Assembly: GCA_900169235.1 (NCBI GenBank)
Contig: FWCC01000362.1
Span: 1-62,272 of the forward strand
Source of the DNA: Zarea fungicola
Lineage: Eukaryota > Ascomycota > Sordariomycetes > Hypocreales > Cordycipitaceae
Direction of reading: 5' to 3'
DNA length: 62,272 nt
Part shown: in pieces, positions 44,546 to 56,646 of the stretch
Layout of the letters: the number at the start of each line of letters is the position of its first letter
Numbering within the stretch: position 1 is the first letter of the stretch
Made by a program: the position numbers and the translations under genes
The notes under the pieces: generated by a model
What the model saw: the letters and a program-made list of their open reading frames with translations, nothing else
What the model was told of the DNA's origin: nothing
Databases searched by the model: none

Positions 44546-45651
44546 TTAAACCAAATGGCTAACCTCAAGCACTGCGCACGTCTCCTTCCACAAAATTTCT
44601 TCAGCCGTCGCATCAAAAGCGGCAGCGTCATACCCGCCATCCATTGGACCAAGGCCTGTTGGCGCCTCTTTGCCGATAGTACAGTTCTCCAAATATAGAC
44701 CGCCCTTGCCCTCGAGACACAACGCAATCGCCGCAAAGACGCTCGTGGCAGCGCCCTGCTCTACCGACTTTGCCTCTTCTTTATATCCTGCTGGAAGAGC
44801 GCCGGCCTGCGGATGAACAGTCACTGAATCTTTCAGTGCTCGCAGAAGACTAGTGTCTGGCACTGTTCCAGGATGGAGAGAAAGGGCACGCAAACCGCGG
44901 CTAGAAAATTGCCGATCAATAAAATTCGCATGGTAAATGTTGGCAAGTTTCGATGTGGCGTACGCCGACATGGGCTCATAAGGTGTATTCTCAAAGTTTG
45001 GATCGTTTAGATGAGTGGGAAAGAGGCGATGGCCGGTGCTGCTAACGTTGATGACCCGCGAGCAATGATCTGGCGTGCTGCTTGCCTGCAGGCACGGCAG
45101 GAGGAGGTGGGTAAAGAGAAATGGTGCAAGGTAATTAACACCCCATTGTGACTCGAAACCGTCTTCAGTATGTCCAAATGGAACGGCTGCAATCCCTATT
45201 GTCGTCTAATTAGCTACAGTGGACGGCCACTGCGTCGCGCCAGACGCCTACCTGCGTTGTTGATCAACACATCAATTCGGTCTGTTTTAGAAAGAAGCTC
45301 GTGTGCACCAGATCTCACTGATGCTAGAGAATTCATGTCGACCTTTACAATTTGAATTGGTTGTTTTCGGCTCCCGTCAGATGGAAATGCCTCCATAATT
45401 TGATGAACGGTGGCTCGCGCCTTGTCCAAGTCTCGAGCAGTGATTAACAAGCGAGCACCGGTTGCGTAGAGGGCTTTGGTTGTTTCAAAGCCAATTCCGG
45501 AAGTCGCACCGGTAATTGCTATTACCAAATTATGTAATGCAACAGAATTCCTTCCACGGGCTTTTTGCTCGTCTGAGACGACTTGAAGGGCGGTTGGTCG
45601 AGAATCACCAGGCCCGCACCGAGATGCATGAACCTCAGAGTACCTGTCCAT
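44546..45651 (-). CDS. Short-chain dehydrogenase (retinol dehydrogenase-like)
   Basis: Two exons, 45651-45252 and 45195-44546, with a 56-nt gtaggc...atag intron, give 349 residues. The Rossmann start is VIAITGATSGIGFET, then DVLINNAG-GIAAVPFG across the splice, VNYLAPFLFTHLLLP, RVINVSS and catalytic SAYATSKLAN (YxxxK). It resembles the fungal retinol dehydrogenase/WW-oxidoreductase-like SDR group, which oxidises or reduces lipophilic alcohols and ketones. The N-terminal 40 residues are not conserved. First gene of the loose detoxification-like group to its right. Confidence 0.88.
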
Positions 45652-46183
45652 GGTGAGTAGTAGCAGAGCTGTAAAACTTGCAGGTAGAAGAGTGGCATAG
45701 AATACTTTCTTTTAGAAGATGAAACCGGCCGTTTTATAACTTTTCGTAGGACAAGGTGGAATTAACGCTGGCAAAGGCCGTCTTGCTTATTTCCAAATTC
45801 GGCAATAAGCCAAGTTAAGCGTCGTCTGGGCAAAGCCGTTGCCCATTTCTCCGACTACATCAGTGATAGTGAGCAGGGATCAGTACTAGAGCTAAGAGTT
45901 GAACTAGAATTTAAAGAAGAAGAATTTAGCTCATTCGTCTCGGCGGTTCCTTGTTGTTCAAGACTTTAGCAAAGCCGTTTGTCAAGTTCCGAGATGGCTG
46001 GAGTGGTGCACGTTTACCGGCACCTGTAATATTAATCTGAACGAGAACAAAAAAGTCAAATTAAAACTAGCAATTTATAAAACTATCAAGCATTAAATAA
46101 ACCCGTTCCTAGTCTAATAACATCTTAAAGCGATGCATTCTCCAGCGACGCCGAATGTAAGGCTTACACCACACGGCAGCCCA
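45652..46183. other. Intergenic region
   Basis: A 532-bp stretch between two minus-strand genes. Nothing specific is seen. Confidence 0.5.
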
Positions 46184-47110
46184 TTACAGAGTTGGAGGGA
46201 CTTGGCCGGCAGAAAACGACACAGTTGGTAGCTGGCCGTTTAGAAACTCTCCCACAAGCTTCGTGTAGTATTCTGGGTACTGGAAGAGGTGTCCATGGCC
46301 ACTATTCGGGAACTGCGCATAATTGGCCCTCGAAAGCTGCCTCGAGAGTACAAAGGAGTTGTGGGTAGGTACAATCAAGTCATTATCTCCAGCGGTGACC
46401 AAGACGTCCTTCTGAATGGTCTGAAGAAGGGAGTACGGGACAGGATCAGCATCCCAGCCGAGGTATGCTCGCGTCAGGTTGAGGAGGGGGGCACCAGTGG
46501 TGAACAGGGCGACAGCGGGCTCTCCGTCCTTGCCCGCAATGTTCGCCCTCGACGAGGTGCTGCGATTGAACCAGGCCAAGCCCTGGTCGCCTGTACTAAA
46601 CGTAGGAAAGAAAGCGTCGATGGTGTGGAGACCAGGCACGGGGTTGAAGACGGTTGACTGCACCTCAGCCATCGGCCGTTGGAGGTTCGGTCCCAGGCTA
46701 GGACCAGTGCCGCTCAGAACGAGCTTTCGCACCACATCGGGAGCATCCAGAGCAAGCTGCTGGGCGACATAGCCTCCCATGGAAAATCCCAAAACGTCCA
46801 CCTGTTGCGTCCCTAGGGTTGGAAGCAGCTTGCCCAGGAACCCCAGCAGGTTGACAGCAAAGCCCCTGATGCTCGGCGCGACAGCACCTCCACTGTGGCC
46901 CAAACCCGCGTAGTCATACGTAATTAACTGCCTACCAGATGCAGTGAGGTTGTTAATGACTTCTGGGTCCCAGGTGTCAATTGTAGATCGGACGTGGTTA
47001 AGCATGAGCAAGGGAACGGAAGCATTCCCTGCCTTGCCGATAAGTCGATAGGCATATTTGATGCCGTCGGCATCCAGGTAGAGGGTTTTTGCGGTCTCCT
47101 GAGTCGCCAT
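46184..47110 (-). CDS. Alpha/beta hydrolase (GFSMGG type)
   Basis: Single exon, 308 residues from ATG 47110; a longer reading would begin at TTG. Alpha/beta hydrolase fold: an LNHVR oxyanion segment in place of the usual HG, TYDYAGLGHSGG, nucleophile elbow VLGFSMGGYVAQQLAL, VLVTAGDNDLIVPTHNS with the acid, and the catalytic histidine in PNSGHGHLFQYPE. The group includes enol-lactonases, epoxide hydrolase-like and haloperoxidase-like enzymes. No signal peptide, so intracellular. Substrate unknown. The unusual LNHVR in the oxyanion region is shared with some fungal homologues and is not a break. Confidence 0.9.
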   Translation of the reverse strand: MATQETAKTLYLDADGIKYAYRLIGKAGNASVPLLMLNHVRSTIDTWDPEVINNLTASGRQLITYDYAGLGHSGGAVAPSIRGFAVNLLGFLGKLLPTLGTQQVDVLGFSMGGYVAQQLALDAPDVVRKLVLSGTGPSLGPNLQRPMAEVQSTVFNPVPGLHTIDAFFPTFSTGDQGLAWFNRSTSSRANIAGKDGEPAVALFTTGAPLLNLTRAYLGWDADPVPYSLLQTIQKDVLVTAGDNDLIVPTHNSFVLSRQLSRANYAQFPNSGHGHLFQYPEYYTKLVGEFLNGQLPTVSFSAGQVPPTL

Positions 47111-48939
47111 TGCAATTTGTGTCAAGGCGTAAAGTTGCAGAATTGTTTAGAATTGTAGTGAAATTAGATTGTGAGGTGCAGAGTAAAACCGTGAACTTTG
47201 GGTTCTTGGGCCTGCTCTTATAGGAATCTACGCTCGCTAGCGACAACATCTTTGCCGTGCATCGTCATCTTTGCATGCTTCAAGATTGATCGAATTGGTA
47301 ATACTAGAAACATATTGATTTGATATTAATAATTCAAGTCAGTGGTCATATTTGGAATGAGGCCCGTGTCCTGAGCAAAGATCGCAGTTCGCTGCCATCA
47401 AGGCATCGGCTCTGCCACAATGTCCGCAAATCCGACTGCTAAGCTTTGCGAATAATGTGATCCCTGCAGTCGCCGATAATTAAAAACGTGGAGTGGCAGG
47501 CATAACAAACAGATTGTCTTTCTGGAAGCTGCTACAACATAGGGCCTGAATAGTAATCATACATGATGCTGGTTCTACGACTCCCCAATGCTTTGTATGT
47601 CTAACGGGATTGGTACGTGCGGTCCTCTCAATGACGCACCATAATCTTGAAGTCTCATAATTTTGTGCGAGTATTTGGAACACTGAGCTACCTTGGTGGC
47701 CCGTTTTATTTGTCATGGGAGAAAAATCACTGGAGCCTTGTGAATTATGAGTGGGCACAGACACTTCCAACAGTTGCGACAATTCCGACAACTCCGACAA
47801 ATGCGACAATCCCGCCTACTGCGACAACTGCGACTACGGCGACGGATGCGACAGCTCGGAGCATCTGCGGCATTCCAATAGTTTGTTGCCCGACATGGAG
47901 CTAATGAAATAGCTACAGCTCAGACGCGTGCTCCGACTCTTGCGATTACTCCGACTCTTGGATCGCATATTGGAGAACGACCGCTGATCTCATTTCGCCG
48001 AGAAGCACCCTCACTCCGACGTGGTGAAACTCAAACTTCTAAGAAGATGTCCACTGTGAAAGGAGGGAAATGATTGAGGCACTGCAGCAAAATATTTAAG
48101 TCGGGATATTTCCCTAGATTCCAGACCTGAGGATTTCTGTTGAAAAGCATTCGACACCTCTGTTTTGTCCAATTTATTAGTAGCCCTGAAATTTACCGCT
48201 CGTCACTTAACGCGTACAGTTCCGTCACAGCTTGCACAGTCTCTAGGTAACGCAATTCATACCGGGTGCTTGTTTATTATCAATTGAGAATACTCTAACT
48301 AGAGAATGGCCGTTTACGGTTTGAATTGCTGCAGCGGCAAAGACGGGCAGCCAGCAGCGGCAAGATATGTCATTGAGTGAATGTTGAGAAATACAATCGC
48401 TCCATAATTGCAGCAGAAAAGACATCTGGTCGAGCGAGGCCTTCTTCTGCTTTCGTTCGACCGACTCTACTGCTGGTGGGGGAGGAATATAGCTTTCTAC
48501 TTCTGAAGTTATCGCGACATTAATTTCACAGCTATTAAAAATTAAACAATACTCTTACTATGACAAAAGTTAATTAGAACATAGTTGAGCAAGACTAGAT
48601 GCTAGGTACGGGAAAGGCTTGTGCTGACGGCGTTTGGCTTGGTTCGGCGCCGTCAATAAGTGGTGCCAATCCCTCCCTGCATGGCTGACAATTAATTTGT
48701 CAATCATCAAATCCGTTGCAGGGTATACGCTTAAACCCCCAACATACCGCGGCATCAATACTCGCATCACAGTCCCTTCACGCCTCTCTTTGTGTGAACT
48801 GATCTGACAGATTTCTGCCGCCGAATATAAATCTCATTAGCCTCAGCAATACGTCCAGATAACTTTCAACAGCATCCATCTATCCGGCGCACCATTGATT
48901 GCCTTCTGTTACGCGCTGTTTATGGCCAAATGAGCAGAG
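47111..48939. other. 1.8-kb gene-poor region with degenerate 9-bp repeats
   Basis: No complete gene is seen. Notable contents: a degenerate (TGC/TCC)GACAAY 9-bp repeat at 47774-47853, echoed at about 47928-47965. A minus-strand open segment at about 48520-48243 (around PAVESVERKQKK, LLQLWSDCISQHS, CRCWLPVFAAAAIQ) looks protein-like but has no start or known family. The right end is promoter of the regulator at 48940. Confidence 0.5.
47774..47853. repeat. Degenerate 9-bp tandem repeat
   Basis: Copies of TGCGACAAT, TCCGACAAC, TCCGACAAA and similar units follow each other, with divergence toward the 3' end. In one plus frame they would encode a repeated Cys/Ser-Asp-Asn triplet, but there is no ATG and a stop lies just upstream. 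Confidence 0.7.
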
Positions 48940-50761
48940 ATGGAGAAAAAAGGCAGTGAAAAATCTCATTCGCGTACGCGCTTCTCATGTATCCAGTGCC
49001 AGCATTTTAAAAAGAAATGCGACCGGCGCAAGCCTAGGTGCTCGCTCTGTCAACAGTACAAAACCACGCCCTCGGGACTCTGATGTGCCAGTATCGATTG
49101 GACTAATCGTGGCATGTAGACATCAGCGAGAGTGTGCCTATACCTCAAAGAAGCCCTTCCCGCAATCCTCCCTGGCAGTCGTGAACGGGAGCCACCAGTT
49201 TGAGAGCGCCTGCGAAAAAGGGAATGAGGATTTTCCTGCCGTCTTTTTCCTCGATCGTGCTCTGTTTCACCGCTGCATGAGTCGGCTCCCAGAACCCGCC
49301 CTGGCTTTGGACGCTACCTTGATTTCATGCACGAGCAGCTATGCTGAGAACAAAGCCATTGCTACAGAGTATTTTAAATGGGTGCACCCCTGGTTCGCAT
49401 TCTTGTCGCGACAGCGCTTCATGGAGCGAGTCTTGAATCCACTCAGCCCAAGACGGCCAGCAAATATGTTGCTTCTTTCGGCAATGAAGCTCTTGTCAAC
49501 ACCGCCTCCCCAAGACAGCCCGGCAACAACGGACGAATACCATGCCATCAAAGCCAGTCTTTTGCGTGCTGACGCGCTCAACATGCTGGATCTCACCATC
49601 TTTCAGGTCAAGATTCTGGTGGCTCTCTACGAATTGGGCCACGCGATATTTCCCGCCGCGTATTTGAGTATCGGATACTGTATGCGGTATGGAAATGCCC
49701 TGGGCGTCAACACGGCTATTGATGGCGGGACGCATAGTTGCACTATAACGGACAGAGTCGAACTTGAGGAACGGCGAAGGGGCTGGTGGGCCTTATTAAT
49801 TCTCGACAGGTAAACACTGCACTTTACACTCATTTTGCCAGCGTCTCATCATTCCCCTAATATTCAGCTAATTTTGCTTGCAGGTACATCGGTCTGGGTT
49901 GCCCCGAGCACACGTTGTTGGTTACGGATCCTGCTAGTAACAGTATATTCCCTATGGATGATGCATCATGGGACAGCAGCGTATGTTGAGTTGATACTAT
50001 CCCTACTGGCCACGGCCCGTGATTGACCTTTTCAGGACTTTGGTTCAGCGCCGCAACGATTGCTATCATCGGCACCAACGGAAGCAATGGGACGGTTTTC
50101 TTTGACGGCACAGACAGCGATTTTATTAGGAAAGGTCTATCGAAATGTCCAAGACGGCGTAGATGATGATGATCTGCGGGCGCAAGATGCCAAGATTCTC
50201 GATAGGACACTTGCTGCATTGACCAACGTCGCGTTGCAAGAGGGCCGGTTCCGAGGTGTCGGTGTGTGCAGCCCAACAACAATATGCTACAGGTAAAGGG
50301 TTTTGCTTTCTGGACACGCTTTTATTTGCTGACACGGTTCTAACTAGCGCCCGACTTCTTCTACATGATATCAGCAGACTTCCGACACAGATGTCTGTAC
50401 GCACAGAAGTAAATTGTTTTCCGGCTAAAGACATACTCGATCTCTCGTCCAATATGCTGAAACTCTCCCGCGCAATGATTGGCGGTGATTGCTTTACAGC
50501 CAACGACTCCTCCCCATTCTGCTTCGAGGCTACTTACCGCGCGACGTTATTCTACGCTCAGAGATATGCGAAAGGTGGACAGGAGGATGACTTCAAGGCA
50601 TTCCAAGATACAAAGGCCGCACTCGCTGTTGGCGGCACTCGGTGGAGAGCTGCAGGTAAGTTGCTCCGATTAGGAGCGAGGTTGTTGTTGCTCTATACTG
50701 ACAGTCTCTAGCGGCTTTTCTGCAAATGATACAAGCAAGAGAGGCGATGGATATGTTATAG
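48940..50761 (+). CDS. Zn2Cys6 transcription factor (505 aa)
   Basis: Six exons: 48940-49055, 49120-49809, 49884-49980, 50036-50292, 50348-50655 and 50712-50761. The zinc cluster is split by the first intron: CIQCQHFKKKC and RCSLC in exon 1, the sixth cysteine (QREC) in exon 2. Splice phases agree throughout. The TF domain follows: KWVHPWFAFLSRQRFMERVL, LDLTIFQVKILVALYELGHA, GYCMRYGNALG and the LEERRRGWWALLILDR-YIGLG block. The last exon adds only 16 residues. It ends tail to tail with the FAD monooxygenase (206 bp). Likely local regulator of the 44.5-58.9 kb group. Confidence 0.86.
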
Positions 50762-50967
50762 GATTGACATTTGAAACTATTTCTGAAGACTAATACTTGT
50801 ATTTCCTGTTGCGACATGACTGGGGGCAAGGGTGCATTAAGAGGCCGAACATGTAAGTGCTGCACAGTCTACACATTGTCCGTGGCACTGCGCCAGATTG
50901 GCACTATTTTCACGGGCGCATTTGGTAGATTTCGATTCTATAATGCAATTGACTTTCAGGTTTAGAT

Positions 50968-52628
50968 CTACTCACACGCCAGTGTACTGTACATGTTGGT
51001 ATGGCCTTTAAGGTACGCCTCCATGGTTGGGGTGTCGCTCTCCACCTCGTGCTGAGATCGCCGCAAGATATCCTCAATAGCCCATGAAACGCGTTCAGCA
51101 CCAACCATGGCGCCGCCAACATTTGCTGCTCCTGGGCCCAGCTGAAGGGCGGCCAACTTGCCGACCATAAATAAAGGCACATCATCCTTCCACATCAAAT
51201 CTTCCGTCAGGCACGGGAACCCCCCAGCTCCCTGGATCGGATGCTTTTGCAGAAGCGTTTGCATATAAGGCAAGGACGTAAAGTCGGTTTGGATACCTGT
51301 AGCAAAGTACATGAAATCCATGGGTAGAAGCTCAAGCGGGGGATTCGTAGTAATGTGCCATTGTCCACTGGTCTCGCCGTCTAGCTGCTCAAAGCGAGCA
51401 TCAACAATGCTCGTACTGGTGCAGAGATTCACTTTGCCCGCGGCTATGTGCTTCTTCAGAATCTTATTGTATAGAGGAGTGATGCTGCCTCCACCGCGTG
51501 CGGACTTGATAATCTCCAGCCGCTCCTCGTCAGAGTCGGCTAGCCAGAACCGGGCCTGCTCTGTGTTCTTGTACTTGCCCATCCATTCCAGGTTCAGGTC
51601 AAAGAGCTTCACGCGGCACGGGCCTCGCATGATGTGCCACACCTTGGTCACACCACGGCGGATTGCGAGGTCGGTGAGTTGCGCAGAAGTCAGGCCACCG
51701 CCGACAACGACAATATTCGTCGGCAGTTTCGACTTGATCCGACGTTTCAGATGGGGATCGGGGAACTCTTTGATTTGCATACTATGGCATGCTTGTGGGG
51801 ATTGCCCGTCCAGAGATGGCAGAGATGGCAGCTTGGGAACATTCGCAGCGCCTACAGCCATGACGACAGTTCGTGCGTGTCGAACGCCTTGGTCTGTTCT
51901 TACAGTGAATAGCTTCTCCGTCTGATCTGGAAAATAATCCACGTATCCATAGTCAATGTCCTGGACAGCCTCCTTCTGTAGTACACCAGACTGAAGATCG
52001 TACCGTTCCGTCACACATTCGCAGTGATCCCTAAAGACGTGTCGCGAGGGTGTAAAGTAATCATTCTGCTCTCGAGCATTTATTGCGATTCGCGATGTTT
52101 GTCTATCATAAAGTTAGAGGGAGCACGCAGGAAGTGGTGGCCAATTGGATAGACTCACTTGCAGCCACAGTGCCTGCCTGCTGCCTTCTTCTTCCCATGT
52201 TTGCTGACTTCTTTACCTACACAGTTTCGAATTTCAACCAGTTCATCTTGTCTTTGATTTTCATACGTATAGGCCAGAAGCGAATCGCGATCGAATGGGT
52301 CAGCATGCCAGAGCATAGGACTTCGTAGATGCGAAATCTCAAACGTGTTGAACAAGCAGTGCCAACGCCCCAACCACTGATCGGAGGTCGCATCCAGTGC
52401 GAGCATATTATACCCGGGACCTGCGCTGGGATGTCGAGTTTTGACTTTGCCGCTTTTCGTGTGTTTTATCGAGACTCTGTTTCCATGCTTGCCAATCCAG
52501 CGAAAGCGACGATGTTCCTCGTCTGTGAACAGAGCTGCTGGAGTCTGCTCACGTAGTCTTGCAGCAGTGGCAAGACCACACGGACCGCCGCCGATAATTA
52601 GAACGTCCAAAACTTCATTTTCGGCCAT
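50968..52628 (-). CDS. FAD-dependent N-hydroxylase-like monooxygenase
   Basis: Two exons, 52628-52159 and 52102-50968, with a 56-nt gtgagt...atag intron, give 534 residues from the ATG before AENEVLDVLIIGGGPCGLAT. The FAD site is GGGPCG, followed by a family block (FNTFEISHLRSPMLWHADPF, then DRDSLLAYTYENQR). A second dinucleotide site (NIVVVGGGLTSAQLTDLAIR) follows, then the MYFATGIQTDF segment. The layout is closest to lysine/ornithine N-monooxygenase-like proteins, not to Baeyer-Villiger enzymes; I see no FxGxxxHxxxW motif. It probably hydroxylates an amine or other small molecule. No siderophore synthetase is nearby. Confidence 0.88.
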
Positions 52629-53360
52629 TTTCAAGTAACCTTCAGCGGCGATATCAGTCTTGGTGGCACAACAGCGACACAGAATGTTCAGCTGCGGCGA
52701 TCAGGTTATGGGTCTCTCTGGACCTTTTTATGATTACAGTTACGACGTATGATATCTACCCCCCAACCTTGATGGTTAGAAGTTGAGTAGCATGCCAACT
52801 TTCCCATACTGATTTTTGTTTCGTTGTCCCAATCGCATGTATCGATCGTCACCTTGATGGTGTCTGGCCATCCAGGTGCTTCCCCCACACCGGCCGGAGT
52901 CGGGGCCGAGCAAATGCACTATTACGATATTGTTAGTTTTCAATGTAGTTAAATAAACTCACTGATTTATAAAATGCACGTTTGCAAATGAAACTCCAAA
53001 GTAAAATGCTGTCCAACATGTTTTGTTGCTTCCCATCTTGGACGTGCTGTGCGATGGGGTTCAGGTAGGATAAGACCTTTACATTGAAACATAAGCTGGA
53101 TATTAAAAACTGAAAAAGTGATTTCTATACTCTATTTAAATCAAATCTAAACCTAGTAACGCCTGAATGCAAATGCCTATGTGCATATCATGATTGGAAA
53201 TTCGAACAATATAAATGAAAACAGTTATAAGCGGAGAATACAGTATTCCAGCGCAGCCGAAACGCGCGACTTGCCGTGTGAGCAGCATCGACCAGCCTGG
53301 ATCTGAGTTGCGTCAGAAAAGTCTCAACGCTAGTGTCGATTAATGTAATGTACTCGGAGT
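52629..53360. other. Intergenic region
   Basis: A 732-bp stretch between the monooxygenase and the exporter, both on the minus strand. AT-rich around 53080-53230, no gene seen. Confidence 0.5.
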
Positions 53361-55072
53361 TTATTTCGCAGGATGCTTGATGAATCTGCTGCGGCTTCGC
53401 AGAACTGGTCCGTACTTGCACAGCATCCACGGAATGACCAGCAGTCCAAGAGCAACAAAGGCGAATAAGCTTGCAGCCCAGTGCACTCCAAGATTCTGGA
53501 ACATTTGAATCGTGAAGAGGGGGAAAACGGCGCCAAGAATATATCGCAGTATACCGTTTGCAGCGATGGCTGTTGAACTAGTTAGCGACCTTTTTCGAAA
53601 GATGCGAAAGGCAAAGAAGTCAGTCCTACCTGAAGCTGCTGTGGCTGGTCCATAAAATGCCACTGTATAGGTAATTACAGAAAGCTACGCATCAATGTTA
53701 GATCATCGTCCTTTTGCTTTTATTGGATGGTACTCACAAAGATGGTGAAAGATCCAAGGCCAATGAAAATTCCAGCAGCCACAAGAGATGCCCAGTGGCC
53801 ACCTCGGTGAGCTTCCCATGCGTACCTGCAGAGATTTTATTAGCTCAAGATCACATCCATCCGGCAAATGCAACTTACCAGAACAAACCGCTGGGCAAGA
53901 AAACACTTCCAACCAATGCAGACCAGAGGCGAGCCTCAGGTGAGGGTGGGCCGGGGGGACTCTTTTTGGCGGCCAGGACTCTGCTAACTCTGTCCAACCC
54001 AATAAAAACGATAGTTGCAAAGATGTATCCGATGATGACACTGATGAAGCTCAACCCAACCTCCTTGGAATTAAAGTCATAGAGTGTCTGAAGCACGTAG
54101 GAGGCGCTCGTGAAGTAGCTGAAGATCATGGCGTATGCAAAAGCAGAGTACACGGCCATGGATAACACCACAACCTCTGTAAACATCATCTTGACTGGCC
54201 GCGTGATTGCGTTTGCGGCCAGGGAAATAACCTTGGCACCAGTGACGCGATCGCCCGTTTCCTTGCGAAGAATCCATTTTCTTGAAGTCTCCTTCATCAA
54301 GACACAGCCAACCCAAACGGGGGCTCCAATGCAGAGGACGAGATATTGGGTCCATCGCCAATTGTCCCCGTACTCGGAGAGAATATACGCACCAGCGAGA
54401 GGACCGAGTGTAGGGCCAAGGAAGGGTCCAAGGATGAACAGCACTGATGAGATTGAGCCGGCCGGGTCGCGAACCAAGTCAAAGCAGTCTGCAATAGTTC
54501 CTGCGCCAGTGGCAATGCCAGCAGAGCCCAGAAATCCAGCGAGGAAGCGGCAGACGAGCAAAGTCGCATAGCTTTGGCTGGCTGATGCTCCGCCAATAAA
54601 GATCAAGAGAAATGAGCTGGTGGCGACATAAATGGGCTTTCTTCCCCAAACTTCTGAGAATGGCGCAATAATAACAGGTCCAAAGGCTAGGCCGAGGGTG
54701 TAGAGGGTGAGCGTGAGAATGGAAACCGTTCGTGTAATACCAAACTCCTTTGCGATGATGCTTGTCGCGGGCGATGTGGACGACGTTGCGATTGTTCTGA
54801 TTTGGTTGGTACAAATCAGAGCGTTTGTAGACATCGATGGGTACTTACACTTCAAAGGATAAAACGCAAGGGATCAGTACATGGAGAAACTTCATGAATC
54901 CGGACCAGTTTCTGGGATTTCGCTTGTCGTCGGGGCCGTCGTATGGGTTAGGGGCGTCGACCTTGGCTGCTTCTACACTATGCATGGCGCTTTCGACATC
55001 GCTGGACTGCAGTTGCACGTCCGCAGTCTCCGGTTGGGGCCCGTTTGGTTGGGGCTCGTTTGATTCGAGCAT
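53361..55072 (-). CDS. MFS multidrug exporter, DHA1 type
   Basis: Five exons, 55072-54849, 54796-53879, 53825-53738, 53684-53630 and 53569-53361, give 497 residues. Marks are PYDGPDDKRNPRNWS before TM1, PATSIIAKEFGIT, PFSEVWGRKPIY, VCRFLAGFLGSAGIATGAGT and GSISSVLFILGPFLGPTLGP (motif C of antiporters), then WRWTQYL. Twelve membrane segments. It is a proton-driven drug or metabolite exporter of the plasma membrane. A TATAAA lies 116 bp upstream. Its place between FAD monooxygenase and hydrolase supports a role in exporting a toxic compound or product. Confidence 0.9.
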
Positions 55073-56646
55073 TGTCTATATTGGAGCGAGCTCCTTCTGT
55101 TTCAACTCAGGAATTAAGAAAGAGGGGCAAATGGAATGGCGATGGTGAAATTTGACAATGGATCAAAGGGTGGCGATACCCATTACCTTTATAAAAACTG
55201 GACAAGGGCATTGCACTTAATTCACCGGGTAATGCAGTGGGTTCAAAGTTGGGGCTCTTACAAATGCGCGTACAAGCCCCTTGCAGATTTAATCGAAAAA
55301 AAGCCATATTTTGTAAAGGCCGTTTTTGGTAATTAACAATGCGTCACATCCCATGGACATGTGCACCATGCATGCTAGGGGATGAATCGCGCCACAGTAT
55401 AATAAGGCAAATAGCTAACGTTAATCATCATTAGCTGAAAATAGCTAAGAAATTTGCCAGATGGGATGCGCCATGCAAAAGCCACAATCCGCGGACATCG
55501 CGTTGAACCCGCAAGGAATGATTACTGCTCAGGCTTTTGGCGCTACTGCGTCGCTACTCCGACGAAGCTAATTATAATGAAAGATTCAATTCACCGCAGT
55601 CTCCACATTTTAAAGGATTGACGGCCCGCATCGAATGTACGGAGTCAACATGTGCTATTCACATCGCCTGCAACGATCTGATGCAGAGAGTCTCTTTTCA
55701 AGAGATGTTATGTGAGTTGGCAAGTATAGTACACAGTTTCTGATTTTTCGCAATATCTGCATTATGCCACTTCGCAGTAGGAATGAGTATACTCCGTACG
55801 GACTATTTGATTTGACTTTGGACTTATACGGCATTCATCTCTCAAACCTCACATAACCATAACACCGCATCGACCCGCATCGACCCGCAATTGGCCGCAA
55901 AGACCGCGAATCTCCCAAACCCTCGCAAAGTGCCGGAATCTCGCACCTAATTCATGGCCATCTGCTTTTTTCGAAGATTAGCTGAACTGATGGTAGACAA
56001 ATGAATTTGTAAGAAAGACGTCATTGAGCCGGAAAATTTTGACAACAGACTGTTTTTGTTGAATCACGCCTGACATGAGCCGTCTGCTGCTTACAGTGCT
56101 TAGCAAGCTTCGCAGCATGGCATTCAGGCTGAAAGACCGCGAGATCCCAGGGCAATACGATGGCGACTTGAGTTAATATTTTGTAATCCACAAAATAGAT
56201 TGCAGTCGGCAAGGGGGTGCCACCGCCTATGCATGTGTGCATGCCCCGCTGTTGCAGCGAGAGTCAGGAACACATGGTGACATGGTTTGGTAAATAGCCA
56301 GTTTCAGTTTGCCGGTATTAGATGTCGCAAATTTCCGGGAATAGGAACCCTGAAACAAATCTGTGCTTTGTTCCTGCTGCTGCCAAGCTTTTGGATCAGA
56401 CACCAGCGCTCCTTGACGCCGGTAGACGACCAAGATGTTACACTCAGGCTACGGTATTGTCTCACTCGGCGGTTACTCTTTAGAATCGGTGCTTACTTAA
56501 TTACTGCGACTCGGACAAGAAATCAACTCAGCATTTACAGCATCTTCCATGTAAACAAGGCTGTCATCACGTGATCGATAGGTTGCCAAATGCTATTATA
56601 ACCGGGCGGGATTTTCTACGCAGCGCTTATTACGGAGTACACCGGC
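55073..56646. other. 1.6-kb divergent region with TACGGAGTA elements
   Basis: Between the exporter (minus) and hydrolase (plus). It contains TATAAA for the exporter (minus strand, 55188-55193), TACTCCGTA (55790-55798), TACGGAGTA (56631-56639) only 8 bp before the hydrolase ATG, a near match TACGGAGTC at about 55638, a short CGCATCGACC doublet near 55867-55887 and TATAAC at 56597. Small open readings (55537-55743, 56287-56574) show no family signature. Confidence 0.5.
55188..55193 (-). promoter_or_regulatory. Probable TATA box of the DHA1 exporter
   Basis: TATAAA on the minus strand, 116 bp upstream of the exporter start codon. Inference from motif and distance. Confidence 0.4.

Noticed and set aside
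50968..52628. Baeyer-Villiger monooxygenase assignment
   Set aside because: The FxGxxxHxxxW fingerprint is not seen; the block after the FAD site fits the N-hydroxylase-like group better.
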